Assembly (NCBI RefSeq): GCF_000152865.1
Contig: NZ_CH672390.1
Coordinates: 620,001 to 684,000, forward strand
Length of the DNA stretch: 64,000 nucleotides
Direction: 5' to 3'
Source of the DNA: Erythrobacter sp. NAP1
Lineage (GTDB): Bacteria > Pseudomonadota > Alphaproteobacteria > Sphingomonadales > Sphingomonadaceae
The notes under the pieces: generated by a model
The model's database searches: none
What the model was told of the DNA's origin: nothing
Seen by the model: the letters and a program-made list of their open reading frames with translations, nothing else
Position numbers and translations under genes: made by a program
Part shown: positions 44,867 through 53,516 of the stretch, piece after piece
Numbering within the stretch: the first letter of the stretch is position 1
Layout: every line of letters starts with the position of its first letter

Positions 44867-46101
44867 ACGCGCTGACCCTCCAGACCATCGTCACTGAAGA
44901 ACTTGGCACGGCGCGTATCGGAGTGGTCGGCAAGACCAAAGGCGATAGCAAACTACGCCGAATAGTCTGGTCAAGACGATTGCCGGGATTCGGGACGCGC
45001 TTCTACGCGAGTGGACGCACCATCTACATTGTCCAGGCGGCGATGCAGGGACGGACGCGAACCGTAACGATTGGCAACGCCAAGATCCTGAGCGAAGCAC
45101 AGGCGATGGATGTTGCGCGGCGCGTACTTTTGCGCGCGCAAGTCGGCCATAACCCCGCAGAGAGGCGCAAGAAGCGCCGCAAGGTCCCGCTCTATGCGGA
45201 CTTTCTCGACACCTACTGGCGCAAAGTCTCGCCAAGCTGGAAAACATCAACGCTGCACACGCATGGACTGTATCGGCAGAATTATCTCCAATCGGCGTTT
45301 GCAGGGATGTTTCTTGATGAGATTGAGCAGTCGCATGTGCAGGAGTGGTTCAACCGTGTGACAGAAATTGGAGGGCCGGGTGCAGCAAACCGGTCATGCG
45401 AAATCCTGCGAGCACTGATGAACAAGGCCGAAGAGTGGGGCATCAAGCCAGAATGCTCGAACCCATGCTCCTCGATCCGAATGAACAAGCGACGCAAGTG
45501 CGAGCGGTTCCTCTCCGATCAGGAGTTTCGGCGCCTTGGCGCGGCGATAGACAAACACCGCAAATCGAGACCGGTTCATTGCGCGGCATTGCAGCTCTTG
45601 ATCCTGACCGGATGTCGACGATCTGAGATCACCGGCTTGACCTGGAGCGAGGTCAAAGGCCGCCGATTGCTCTTAACAGACAGCAAAACCGGCCCGCGTA
45701 CCGTCTGGCTAGGCGAAGCTGCGTGGACCATCATCAAATGCCTTCCACGTCACAAGCGCCGCCCGGAAGTGTTCTTCAATCCGAAGACTGGCGGGAGCGT
45801 TGATCTGACATGCCTTTGGCGAGACGTTCGCGAAAAGGCGGGTATGAATGGTGTGCGCCTTCACGATCTGCGCCATAGCTTCGCCAGCCACGCGGCCGCG
45901 CGCTCGGAAACACTCCCGATGATCGGCAAGCTGTTGGGACACAGGCATGTGACCACCACGGCCCGCTACGCTCATCTGGATGATGGCCCAGTGATCGAAG
46001 CCGGGCAGCGCATCGGCGACCTGATCGAAGAAATGATGGGTTCGAACCGTTCATTGAACCATAATACTATGTGTGATAAATCGGCACTGCTGTATTACTA
46101 G
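44863..46101 (+). CDS. Tyrosine recombinase, second of a pair
   Basis: A 412-residue recombinase of the same family but clearly distinct (about family-level identity to the first). LPGFGTRFYASGRTIYIVQ opens the Arm-like part; catalytic motifs are TGCRRSEITGLTWSEV (near 247), HDLRHSFAS (near 332) and LGHRHVTTTARYAHL (near 355). The tail extends past the usual end (NHNTMCDKSALLYY) and overlaps the toxin gene. Coupled ATGA overlap with the first suggests a heteromeric or bipartite recombinase module. Confidence 0.93.
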   Translation: MNALTLQTIVTEELGTARIGVVGKTKGDSKLRRIVWSRRLPGFGTRFYASGRTIYIVQAAMQGRTRTVTIGNAKILSEAQAMDVARRVLLRAQVGHNPAERRKKRRKVPLYADFLDTYWRKVSPSWKTSTLHTHGLYRQNYLQSAFAGMFLDEIEQSHVQEWFNRVTEIGGPGAANRSCEILRALMNKAEEWGIKPECSNPCSSIRMNKRRKCERFLSDQEFRRLGAAIDKHRKSRPVHCAALQLLILTGCRRSEITGLTWSEVKGRRLLLTDSKTGPRTVWLGEAAWTIIKCLPRHKRRPEVFFNPKTGGSVDLTCLWRDVREKAGMNGVRLHDLRHSFASHAAARSETLPMIGKLLGHRHVTTTARYAHLDDGPVIEAGQRIGDLIEEMMGSNRSLNHNTMCDKSALLYY

Positions 46102-46492
46102 GAACCGGCGCACCCGCATTTTTGCGAACCGCTGGTTCGCCAAGTTCGCAGCAAAGGAAAAGATCAGCGATGCAACGCTTGCTGATGCCGTGCATCGGGC
46201 CGAGAGCGGCCTGATCGATGCCGACCTTGGCAGCGGTCTCATCAAGCAACGCCTCGCGCGCGAAGGCGGAGGAAAATCGGGTGGCTATCGCACGATCCTG
46301 ATCTTCCGCTCGGGCGGGCGGGCCATATTCGTGTTTGCCTTCGCCAAGAGCGCCAAGGCAAACCTGAGTGCGGCCGAACTGAAGGTCTATCGCAAGGCCG
46401 CCAGGATCATGCTGGAGCTTGGTGATGGCGAGATCGAAACGGAAGTTGAAGCAGGCCGATTGGTCGAGGTGAAAGACGATGAGCAAGGCTAA
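46073..46492 (+). CDS. RelE/HigB-like toxin
   Basis: A 139-residue type II toxin of the RelE/ParE superfamily, probably an mRNA interferase. The core reads RIFANRWFAKFAAKE near residue 15, GGGKSGGYRTILIFRSG near 66 and AIFVFAFAKS near 85. GTG at 46073 lies inside the recombinase 3' end with no clear ribosome-binding site, so the true start may be a few codons later. It precedes and overlaps the antitoxin by 14 bases, toxin-first order as in higBA. Confidence 0.82.
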   Translation: MINRHCCITRNRRTRIFANRWFAKFAAKEKISDATLADAVHRAESGLIDADLGSGLIKQRLAREGGGKSGGYRTILIFRSGGRAIFVFAFAKSAKANLSAAELKVYRKAARIMLELGDGEIETEVEAGRLVEVKDDEQG

Positions 46493-46808
46493 GGCAAAGA
46501 CCTACAAAAGTGAGGCGCTGGCGGCTGTCCATGAGATGATAGAAGGCCTCCACGACGCGGGCAGCATCGACAAGCGCACCATGCGCGAGTTCGATGAGGC
46601 CTGCCTTGCGCCTGCTCCGGTCCTTGCACCGGAAGAGATCAGAGCGATCCGCGAGGCAGAGCATGTCTCGCAGCCGGTGTTCGCGCGCTATCTCAACGTG
46701 TCGAAGAACCTTGTGTCCGACTGGGAACGTGGCGCAAAGAAGCCAGGGGGACCGGCGCTACGGTTGCTGTCGATTATTCAACGCAACGGGTTGGACGCGG
46801 TGGCTTGA
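46479..46808 (+). CDS. HTH antitoxin (HigA/NadS type)
   Basis: A 109-residue antitoxin with a C-terminal XRE HTH (IREAEHVSQPVFARYLNVSKNLVSDWERG near residue 54) and a helical N-terminal toxin-binding part (EALAAVHEMIEGLHDAG). ATG at 46479 overlaps the toxin. It probably autoregulates the pair; no operator was identified. Confidence 0.86.
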   Translation: MSKAKAKTYKSEALAAVHEMIEGLHDAGSIDKRTMREFDEACLAPAPVLAPEEIRAIREAEHVSQPVFARYLNVSKNLVSDWERGAKKPGGPALRLLSIIQRNGLDAVA

Positions 46809-46903
46809 AGCTGGCAGGTCGGAAGCGCAGAGCCGTTCGATGACGACTGCCGCGTTGATGGTGGTCTAAATCTACGATTCGCAAGGCCGATTGGTATGAA
46901 TGA

Positions 46904-47356
46904 CTACAACCAGCGGCGGACTCGCGCTCTGTAGCGTTCATAATCAGAGCCGAAGAGCTTAGTGAGGCGCGCTTCTTCGGGTGCGATCTGAAACGCGGTA
47001 ATATATCCGACAAAAGCAATCAGAATTGCGCCATTGACGGGCGATCCCAGCCAGATTGCGATGCCACTAAGTATAAGCAAAAGCCCCAGATACATCGGGT
47101 TTCTTGTGTGGCGGTAGACGCCGGTAACGACGAGGCTTGTAGCTTTCTCGGGGGCGAGAGGTGTAACGGTGGTCTTGGCCTTTCGAAAGGCACCTATAGA
47201 GATCAAGTCGATGGCAAGGCCCACCACAATGAACGCGCCGGCAAGAGCCGATTGAAAGGGAAACGCGAACCGCGTCTGGGAGAATGTTTCCGCTATTCCC
47301 CACATGGCCAAGCTGCAAAGCAAGGCGATGATCGGAGGGGGTATCAGCAGTTTCAT
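46904..47356 (-). CDS. Isoprenylcysteine-methyltransferase-family membrane protein
   Basis: A 150-residue ICMT/PEMT-type methyltransferase with four or five hydrophobic helices and the family hallmark RHTRNPMYLGLLL (near residue 80), then FGSDYERYRARVRRWL at the end. Members methylate lipids or small thiols; in this sulfur context a thiol substrate is possible (inference). ATG at 47356 lies 25 bases after the soluble methyltransferase gene, so it probably ends that operon. Confidence 0.85.
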   Translation of the reverse strand: MKLLIPPPIIALLCSLAMWGIAETFSQTRFAFPFQSALAGAFIVVGLAIDLISIGAFRKAKTTVTPLAPEKATSLVVTGVYRHTRNPMYLGLLLILSGIAIWLGSPVNGAILIAFVGYITAFQIAPEEARLTKLFGSDYERYRARVRRWL

Positions 47357-47381
47357 CTCGTATCTTGACCTATCTATCCAT

Positions 47382-48005
47382 TTAACTCGGACGACGAGCA
47401 ATCAGGTCGATCAGCGCTGACATGCCTGGATGTCCCTTTCCCTCGCTGATCTCAGCATCATAGCCTTCGAGCAATTCGATTTCGAGCGCTCCAAAGGCCT
47501 CGCGCAGCATCGCTTCGGTGTACATGTTCTCAGCCGAGGGCGGACCACCGGTTCCGAAAGCCAGCTGTTCGGGGCGATATCCCTCGAGCAGCAAGAGACC
47601 GCCCGGCTTCAGTGTTTTGGAAATATCCTCGAAGATGCGTTCGCGCACTTGCGGTGCTGAAAACTGAATGAATATCGCCACGACCGCATCGAAGGCGTTT
47701 TCTGGCCAAGCCCAAGAAGCCAAGTCTGTCTGGACAAACTGAATTTCGACGCCACTTTTCGCTGCAAGCCGATCGGCCTTTTCCAGCGCGCGTTCCGAAA
47801 TATCGGTCGCGACAACCTTGTGACCATGCTTGGCGAGGAAGACGCTGTTTCGTCCCTCACCATCTGCAACAGCGAGCACGCGCGACCCTGGCTCAAGACG
47901 ATGGGCCTCGCGAACGAGAAAGGCATTCGGCTGAGTCCCAAAAACATAGTCTTCGGTTGCGAACCTTTCGTCCCAGAACTCTTGGCCGTCGATCGCGTCA
48001 GCCAT
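47382..48005 (-). CDS. Class I SAM-dependent methyltransferase (TehB-like)
   Basis: A 207-residue Rossmann methyltransferase. WDERFATEDYVFGTQPNAFL opens the fold, then SAM-binding VLAVADGEGRNSVFLAKHG near residue 40 and TLKPGGLLLLEGY near 128. The nearest group includes TehB and thiol methyltransferases; the substrate is not established. ATG at 48005 overlaps the MBL-rhodanese stop by 8 bases, so it is in one operon with a persulfide-handling enzyme. Confidence 0.87.
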   Translation of the reverse strand: MADAIDGQEFWDERFATEDYVFGTQPNAFLVREAHRLEPGSRVLAVADGEGRNSVFLAKHGHKVVATDISERALEKADRLAAKSGVEIQFVQTDLASWAWPENAFDAVVAIFIQFSAPQVRERIFEDISKTLKPGGLLLLEGYRPEQLAFGTGGPPSAENMYTEAMLREAFGALEIELLEGYDAEISEGKGHPGMSALIDLIARRPS

Positions 48006-49350
48006 TGGCTGCCTTCCATGCGCCCATTGATCCAAGATAGATATCGAGGTTGCTGAACCCGCGGCTTGCGAGCCAGCCTGCCGCAACCGTTGCTCGCATA
48101 CCGCTTGCGCACATGAGCGTGTAGGATCGGTCCTTATCGAGCTGTGACCACCGCTCGTTGAGCTCGCCAACGTAGATATGCTCGGAGCCATCGATCGCGC
48201 TTGTTTCTCGCTCGTCGGCGTCGCGAACGTCGAGCAATGTCCAATCTCCCTCAACCTTATCTAGCCGGGATTTCACCGTGTCCGTATCGACCATCGGCAT
48301 CGAGTTCATACTGACTCCGTTTGCAGCAGCCGGAACGACGCCATTGTAGCCGCCGATCACGTTATCGAGCCCGATCCGGGTGAGGTGTGATAGGGCACTG
48401 GATAGTTGGTCTTCGTCTGATCCAACCAGCACGATCATTTCGCCCTCTCGGATAAACCATCCGGCGAAAGCGGAGATCATTCCAACAGGCAGGCACATCG
48501 AGCCCGGGAAATGACCGGATGCGAAAGCGAGCGGTTCACGCACATCGATCACATGGTCCGCAGTCGTGTTTCGCATCTCTGGCAGAGTGAGCCGCTTAGG
48601 ACGGATGACGCGGGGGGCGGGTTGAGCGCCTTCGAGATTCAACCGCTCCATCAGCCGGAAGTAAGGCGGCTGATAATGGTTCTCCGCAACCTTCGCCTCG
48701 ATAAAGGCATCCCGACCTCCCAACTGGAGGCGCGGATTGTTGCGACGCTCATGCCCTATCGTCGAGAATTCGCGCTCAGCCATACCCGAGCCGCAGACAG
48801 ACCCCGCTCCGTGCGCGGGATAGATGATCGCCTGGTCGCCGAGCGAGAGTAGCTTTTGAAGCGAGTCATAGAGGAGGCCGGCAACTTCGCGCTTGCGATC
48901 AGGATAGAAATCGGTGCGTCCGACGTCGCCAACAAACAGCGAGTCTCCGGTAAACACGCCGACTGGTCCATCGCGATATTCGCGATCGTAGATCACGAAG
49001 GCGAGGTGATCGTCCGTGTGCCCGGGCGTCTCAAGCACTTCGATTGTAAGCTGTCCGATCTCGAATGTGTCGCCCTTCTTCGCGGTCTTGGCGAAAGTGA
49101 CTTCGCCTGCCGGATTAGGGCCATGCAGGACAGTCGCCCCGGTCATCTGCGCAAGGATCGGCGAGCCGGTGATGAGATCTTCGTTGCGATGCGTTTCGAA
49201 GATATGCGTGATCTCAAGCCCTTGAGCGCGTGCCTTTTCGACATAGATTTCGCAGTCGCGGCGGGGGTCGATCACAGCCGCTTTCCCGCCGGAACCGATG
49301 AGGTAAGAAAGATGCGAAAGCCCGGGTGTTTTGATCTTTTCGAGTATCAT
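47998..49350 (-). CDS. MBL-rhodanese fusion, CstB-like, with degenerate metal motif
   Basis: A 450-residue fusion: metallo-beta-lactamase domain (1-230), a pseudo-rhodanese without cysteine (LVGSDEDQ in the active loop, near 305) and a C-terminal rhodanese with the active loop CASGMRA near 420. This matches the layout of CstB-type persulfide dioxygenase/sulfurtransferases. The first metal motif, normally HxHxDH, reads HRNEDL (near 53), so two ligands are changed, while GHTDDHL and PAHGAGSVCG are kept. Function is probably persulfide transfer; dioxygenase activity is uncertain. Confidence 0.85.
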   Translation of the reverse strand: MILEKIKTPGLSHLSYLIGSGGKAAVIDPRRDCEIYVEKARAQGLEITHIFETHRNEDLITGSPILAQMTGATVLHGPNPAGEVTFAKTAKKGDTFEIGQLTIEVLETPGHTDDHLAFVIYDREYRDGPVGVFTGDSLFVGDVGRTDFYPDRKREVAGLLYDSLQKLLSLGDQAIIYPAHGAGSVCGSGMAEREFSTIGHERRNNPRLQLGGRDAFIEAKVAENHYQPPYFRLMERLNLEGAQPAPRVIRPKRLTLPEMRNTTADHVIDVREPLAFASGHFPGSMCLPVGMISAFAGWFIREGEMIVLVGSDEDQLSSALSHLTRIGLDNVIGGYNGVVPAAANGVSMNSMPMVDTDTVKSRLDKVEGDWTLLDVRDADERETSAIDGSEHIYVGELNERWSQLDKDRSYTLMCASGMRATVAAGWLASRGFSNLDIYLGSMGAWKAANG

Positions 49351-49407
49351 GCTGGTTCCTTTTGGCAGCTTTTCTAACGCTTCGATCCCGCCCTGTTTCC
49401 GAAGCGA

Positions 49408-49536
49408 CTACGCCTTCAGCCAGAACCGGATGATCATGGCTACGATGCCGAGGAAAGTGACGCTCGCCAGCCATATCCCGACCATCCATGCGAGCCGTTT
49501 CCATAGCGGTTGCTGGGGTTCAGGTGGTGCGAGCAT
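49408..49536 (-). CDS. DUF2474 small cytochrome bd-associated protein
   Basis: A 42-residue single-span protein, MLAPPEPQQPLWKRLAWMVG..., with a hydrophobic helix (about 17-38) ending RFWLKA, matching the DUF2474 family, the CydX-like partner of cyanide-insensitive oxidases. Its ATG shares one base with the cydB stop (TGATG), so it is coupled. Confidence 0.85.
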   Translation of the reverse strand: MLAPPEPQQPLWKRLAWMVGIWLASVTFLGIVAMIIRFWLKA

Positions 49537-50531
49537 CAGTGATATCCCTCGTCGGCGACCTTACCTCTGAACACCCAATAGGCCCAAGCGGTGTAGCCGA
49601 TGATGAGCGGCATGGTGAGCGCAACACCAACCAGCATGAATATCTGGCTCTTTTCGGGCGCAGCGGCATCCCAGATTGTTACTCCTGGCGGCACCACATA
49701 GGGCCACATCGTGACACCGAGGCCCGCCATACCGAAGAAGAAGAGCGCAATCGAAAGCCAAAACGGCTTGCTGTTCCTGTCTTTCCTGATGGCGTGGATC
49801 ATCGACAGCGCGATGATCGCCGTGAGGATCGGAACGAGGGCCGCGAAGTAAATCTCCGGGGCAGTTAGCCAGCGTTCGGCATATTCTGCGTTGAGGAAAA
49901 TGTTGTAGAGACTAACTGCTCCCATCAGGACAATCGTCGCGATTGCCGCCCTTAACGCTAGGTATCGCGCATGTTTCTGTGCGCCGCCCTCGAGCTTCCA
50001 GATCAACCATGTGCTGCCAAGAAGGGCGTAGCCTGCGACAACGCCCAGTCCGCAAAGCAGAGTGTAGGGCGTGAGCCAGTCGAACCAGCTCCCCGCATAA
50101 CTGCGGTCAACAACCTCGATGCCCTGCAGGAGCGCGCCCAGCGTCATTCCTTGAGCCATGGCCGCCACGAGCGAACCGCCGAAGAACGCTGCATCCCAGA
50201 ATGCGCGGTGATTGGGATCACGCCACCGATACTCGAATGCGACTCCCCGGAACACCAAGCCCAGCAGCATGGCGATGATCAGGGGATAGGTGGCGGGAAG
50301 GATGACCGCGTAGGCCAGCGGGAAGGCGGCAAACAATCCACCGCCGCCGAGGACGAGCCATGTCTCGTTCCCATCCCAAACCGGAGCGATCGAATTCATC
50401 GCCCGGTCGCGGCCCTGACCGACGCGAATTGTCGGAAACAGAATGCCGATGCCGAGATCGAAGCCGTCCATCACGACATAGGCAAAGACGGCGAAGGCGA
50501 TGATGAATGCCCAGATGACAGTAAGGTCCAT
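49536..50531 (-). CDS. cydB: Cytochrome bd-type quinol oxidase subunit II
   Basis: A 331-residue inner-membrane protein with about eight helices. MDLTVIWAFIIAFAVFAYVVMDGFDLGIG at the start and FRGVAFEYRWRDPNHRAFWD near residue 90 are family-typical. ATG at 50531 has AAGGAGG upstream and shares a base with the cydA stop. Together with CydA it forms the quinol oxidase. Confidence 0.95.
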   Translation of the reverse strand: MDLTVIWAFIIAFAVFAYVVMDGFDLGIGILFPTIRVGQGRDRAMNSIAPVWDGNETWLVLGGGGLFAAFPLAYAVILPATYPLIIAMLLGLVFRGVAFEYRWRDPNHRAFWDAAFFGGSLVAAMAQGMTLGALLQGIEVVDRSYAGSWFDWLTPYTLLCGLGVVAGYALLGSTWLIWKLEGGAQKHARYLALRAAIATIVLMGAVSLYNIFLNAEYAERWLTAPEIYFAALVPILTAIIALSMIHAIRKDRNSKPFWLSIALFFFGMAGLGVTMWPYVVPPGVTIWDAAAPEKSQIFMLVGVALTMPLIIGYTAWAYWVFRGKVADEGYH

Positions 50532-51973
50532 CACACGTCCTCCTTCTCGGCTGGAAGGGGTTCATCGTGGCCAGGGTTTTGCGTCGGTCCCGGTGTAATG
50601 CCGGCGGTGCGGATTGGCCCTGTGTCTCCGCGCTTGACCCCGACTTCACCGGTATGAGGCGTCTTGCCCATCAGGCGCAGGATGTACCAGACGCCGATCC
50701 CGAAGACAGTGAAGTAGACGATGATGAAGGCAAGTAGCGACGCTGCAACGGCTGGCGCATCGAGCGGACTGGCCGCATCGGCTGTGCGCAACAGACCATA
50801 GATCACATAGGGCTGTCGGCCGACCTCGGTCGTAATCCAACCCGCGAGTACGGCTACAAATCCGCTCGGTGCCATAAGGATCGCTGCGCGGTGCAGCCAA
50901 GGAGCGTCGTAGAGGCGTTTGCGGGCCCGAGCATAGAGGCTCCAAAGACCGATACCAAGCATCGCAAATCCAATCCCGACCATGATGCGGAAGGACCAGA
51001 AGACCATGCCCACCGGCGGCTCTTCATGATCCGGGATGGTGTCGAGGCCGTCCATCGGCGCATTCAGATCGTGCTTGAGGATTAGCGATGATAGCTTCGG
51101 AATCTCGATTGCATAGCGCACCGTTTTGCTTTCGCTGTCCGGGATGCCGAACAGGATCAAGGGCGCGCCATCGGGATGGCTTTCGAAGTGCCCTTCCATC
51201 GCCATTACTTTTGCGGGTTGATGCTCGAGAGTGTTGAGGCCGTGCATGTCACCAGCGAAGATTTGCAGCGGCGTGACGAGCGCAGCCATCCACATCGCCA
51301 TCGAGAACATCTTGCGCGCATGCGGATTGGCGCGGTCCTTCAACAGGTGCCAGGCACCCACGCCGCCGACAACGAAGGCCGTGGTGAGATAGGCTGCCAT
51401 CACCGTGTGCACGAGGCGGTAGGGGAAGCTAGGATTAAAGACGATGTCCCACCAGCTGTCGCCTGGCAGGAACTGACCGTTCTCGCCCATCACATGCCCG
51501 ACCGGTGTCTGCATCCAACTATTCACCGAGAGGATCCAGAAGGCCGAAACAAACGTCCCGATCGCAACCATAAGCGTGGCGGTGAAATGCAGCTTCTTCC
51601 CAACCTTGTTCATGCCGAACAGCATGACACCGAGGAATCCGGCCTCGAGGAAAAACGCGGTCAGGACTTCGTAGGCCATGAGCGGCCCGATGACCGGACC
51701 GGCTACATCGGAAAACACTGACCAGTTGGTGCCGAATTGGTAGCTCATCACGATGCCCGAGACGACGCCCATCGCAAACGCGATCGCGAAGATCTTGAGC
51801 CAGTATTTGAACAAATCGAGATAGACCTGCTTCCCGGTCTTCAGCCACAGGCCTTCGAGAACAGCGAGGTAGCTCGCAAGCCCGATCGAGAAGGCAGGGA
51901 AGAAGAAGTGGAAGCTCACCGTGAAGGCGAACTGGATACGCGCCAGCAGAAGGGCATCGAGCTGATCAAACAT
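50531..51973 (-). CDS. cydA: Cytochrome bd-type quinol oxidase subunit I (CIO type)
   Basis: A 480-residue haem-binding subunit. Haem-ligand regions are visible: FTVSFHFFFPAFSIG near residue 20, FPYRLVHTVMAAYL near 185 and PVGMVFWSFRIMVG near 325. The quinol loop is short, as in cyanide-insensitive oxidase (CIO). It has GWITTEVGRQPYVIYGLLRTADA near 400. bd oxidases are less inhibited by sulfide than haem-copper oxidases, which fits the neighbouring sulfide genes. ATG at 51973. Confidence 0.95.
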   Translation of the reverse strand: MFDQLDALLLARIQFAFTVSFHFFFPAFSIGLASYLAVLEGLWLKTGKQVYLDLFKYWLKIFAIAFAMGVVSGIVMSYQFGTNWSVFSDVAGPVIGPLMAYEVLTAFFLEAGFLGVMLFGMNKVGKKLHFTATLMVAIGTFVSAFWILSVNSWMQTPVGHVMGENGQFLPGDSWWDIVFNPSFPYRLVHTVMAAYLTTAFVVGGVGAWHLLKDRANPHARKMFSMAMWMAALVTPLQIFAGDMHGLNTLEHQPAKVMAMEGHFESHPDGAPLILFGIPDSESKTVRYAIEIPKLSSLILKHDLNAPMDGLDTIPDHEEPPVGMVFWSFRIMVGIGFAMLGIGLWSLYARARKRLYDAPWLHRAAILMAPSGFVAVLAGWITTEVGRQPYVIYGLLRTADAASPLDAPAVAASLLAFIIVYFTVFGIGVWYILRLMGKTPHTGEVGVKRGDTGPIRTAGITPGPTQNPGHDEPLPAEKEDV

Positions 51974-52061
51974 GTCGGAAACCGTGATCCCTCAGTTGTG
52001 AAATTCTTGCAGCAAGAGATTGAGGGCGCGTCCGCTTTGCAGCGAACGCTCCCCGCGACCC

Positions 52062-52691
52062 TCAGGCGACTTTGGTCGTCCGTAGGTATGGTTTGATGGT
52101 GGTGAAGCCCTGGGGGAACATTGCCTTCGCCTCGTCGTCGTTGATCGAAGGCGGGATGATCACATCATCGCCGGGCCGCCAGTCGGCAGGCGTGGCGATA
52201 GTGCAGCGGTCCGAGAGCTGGAGACTATCGATCACCCGCAGGATCTCGTCAAAATTGCGGCCAACGCTCATCGGATAGGTCATCACCAGTCGGATCTTGT
52301 TCGCCGGATCAATGATGAAGACCGAGCGGACCGCCGCGGTTTCACTCTGGTCGGGGTGGATCATGTCGTAGAGCTTCGCGATCTTGAGGTCGGGATCGGC
52401 GACGATGGGAAAGTCGAGAGCGACGCCCTGCGTTTCGTCGACATCCTTTACCCATTCCAGGTGCTCTTCGACTGTGTCGGTCGAGAGTCCGAGCGGCTTG
52501 ACATTGCGCGCCTCGAACTCGGCGGCGAGCTTTGCTGTCATGCCCATTTCGGTGGTGCAGACGGGGGTGAAGTCCGCCGGATGGCTGAAGAAAAAGACCC
52601 AGCTGTCACCCGACCATTCATGAAGATCGATCTCACCCTTGGTCGTAGCAACAGTGAAGTTGGGGGCGGTCTCGCCGATGTGAAGAGACAT
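52062..52691 (-). CDS. 1-Cys peroxiredoxin (Prx6 group)
   Basis: A 209-residue peroxiredoxin with the peroxidatic motif HPADFTPVCTTE (Cys near residue 45) and a C-terminal extension typical of Prx6; no resolving cysteine follows in the expected place. It reduces peroxides and possibly persulfides. ATG at 52691 (MSLHIGETAPNF) follows AAAGGAAA. It is 35 bases after the DUF2202 gene and probably co-transcribed. Confidence 0.93.
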   Translation of the reverse strand: MSLHIGETAPNFTVATTKGEIDLHEWSGDSWVFFFSHPADFTPVCTTEMGMTAKLAAEFEARNVKPLGLSTDTVEEHLEWVKDVDETQGVALDFPIVADPDLKIAKLYDMIHPDQSETAAVRSVFIIDPANKIRLVMTYPMSVGRNFDEILRVIDSLQLSDRCTIATPADWRPGDDVIIPPSINDDEAKAMFPQGFTTIKPYLRTTKVA

Positions 52692-52726
52692 AGGGATTTC
52701 CTTTCTTGAGAGTGTGATAATTGGGA

Positions 52727-53251
52727 TCAGTTGCGACCGTGGCGGCCGCCGCCGCGTCCCTGTCCCATCTGACCACCGCGCGAAACGCAGCGCTGGAACG
52801 CGGGTAGATGACGTTCGCGCGAAGCCCATTGCAGTCGACCAAGGGTTTCGCGGACGTCGTCGTCTTGAATGGTCGGGAGAAGGCGGTCGTAGAGTGCGAT
52901 GTTCTCGATTTCTGCGGTGACGCCTTGCTCACACGCTGCCAGCAAGGTCGCTGGCGCTTCTATCTTGCCGAGATACGGGTTGGATGCCTCATAGCTAAGG
53001 CCAAGACGATCCATTTCGGTTTTCGCCCGGCTCGCGTGGCGACGCTCCGCTTCGATGATATTGATGAAAGGCCGAGCCCCGCCAAACTTCTCTATGACGG
53101 CGGCGTAGGTGGCCTCGGCACGATATTCATCGTCAAGGGCCTGCAACAAGGCCGCACCATCAATGCCTGGCGGGTCTGCCGCGATCGCGTTTGTGCATCC
53201 ACCGCCAAGCATGAGCGCACCCAGTGCGAGAAGAGATTTCCAACAGGCCAT
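52727..53251 (-). CDS. DUF2202 ferritin-like lipoprotein
   Basis: A 174-residue protein with a signal peptide and lipobox (LMLGGGC near residue 19). The mature part is a helical DUF2202 domain with ferritin-like acidic ligands: DDEYRAEATY near 41 and EAERRH near 67, plus EIENIALYD. The C-terminus is glycine/arginine-rich (GQGRGGGRHGRN). It likely binds metal in the periplasm; the role is unknown. AAAGGAGGTCGC precedes the ATG. Confidence 0.83.
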   Translation of the reverse strand: MACWKSLLALGALMLGGGCTNAIAADPPGIDGAALLQALDDEYRAEATYAAVIEKFGGARPFINIIEAERRHASRAKTEMDRLGLSYEASNPYLGKIEAPATLLAACEQGVTAEIENIALYDRLLPTIQDDDVRETLGRLQWASRERHLPAFQRCVSRGGQMGQGRGGGRHGRN

Positions 53252-53516
53252 TGCGACCTCCTTTCTTGAAGGAAGGTCTAACAGCAGCGGCTAGGGACTG
53301 CAATTACAATTTATCACTTAATGTAATCGATATCCTAGATTCTGCATGAAATTGGGAGAGATATGCATATTCCGCCAGATATCGCGGCAGTAACAACCCT
53401 TCATTATTAAAAAAGATGTAATCGTATAAAGCTGGGTGGCGCGCCAAGGTGCGTGCAAGTCTCGAACAGACAAGCCTTGCACGAGCCTTCCGGGCGTCTT
53501 TCAACCCTGCCGCGAT
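53252..53516. other. AT-rich 265-base spacer with repeated ATGTAATCG
   Basis: Strongly AT-rich compared with its surroundings, no gene. It holds an inverted repeat ATTACA-N13-TGTAAT (53303-53327) and two copies of ATGTAATCG (53321-53329 and 53416-53424). It probably contains the DUF2202-prx promoter and operator. Confidence 0.5.

Noticed and set aside
53304..53504. A 66-residue minus-strand gene in the AT-rich spacer.
   Set aside because: No ribosome-binding site, atypical composition and no recognisable motifs; the region looks regulatory.
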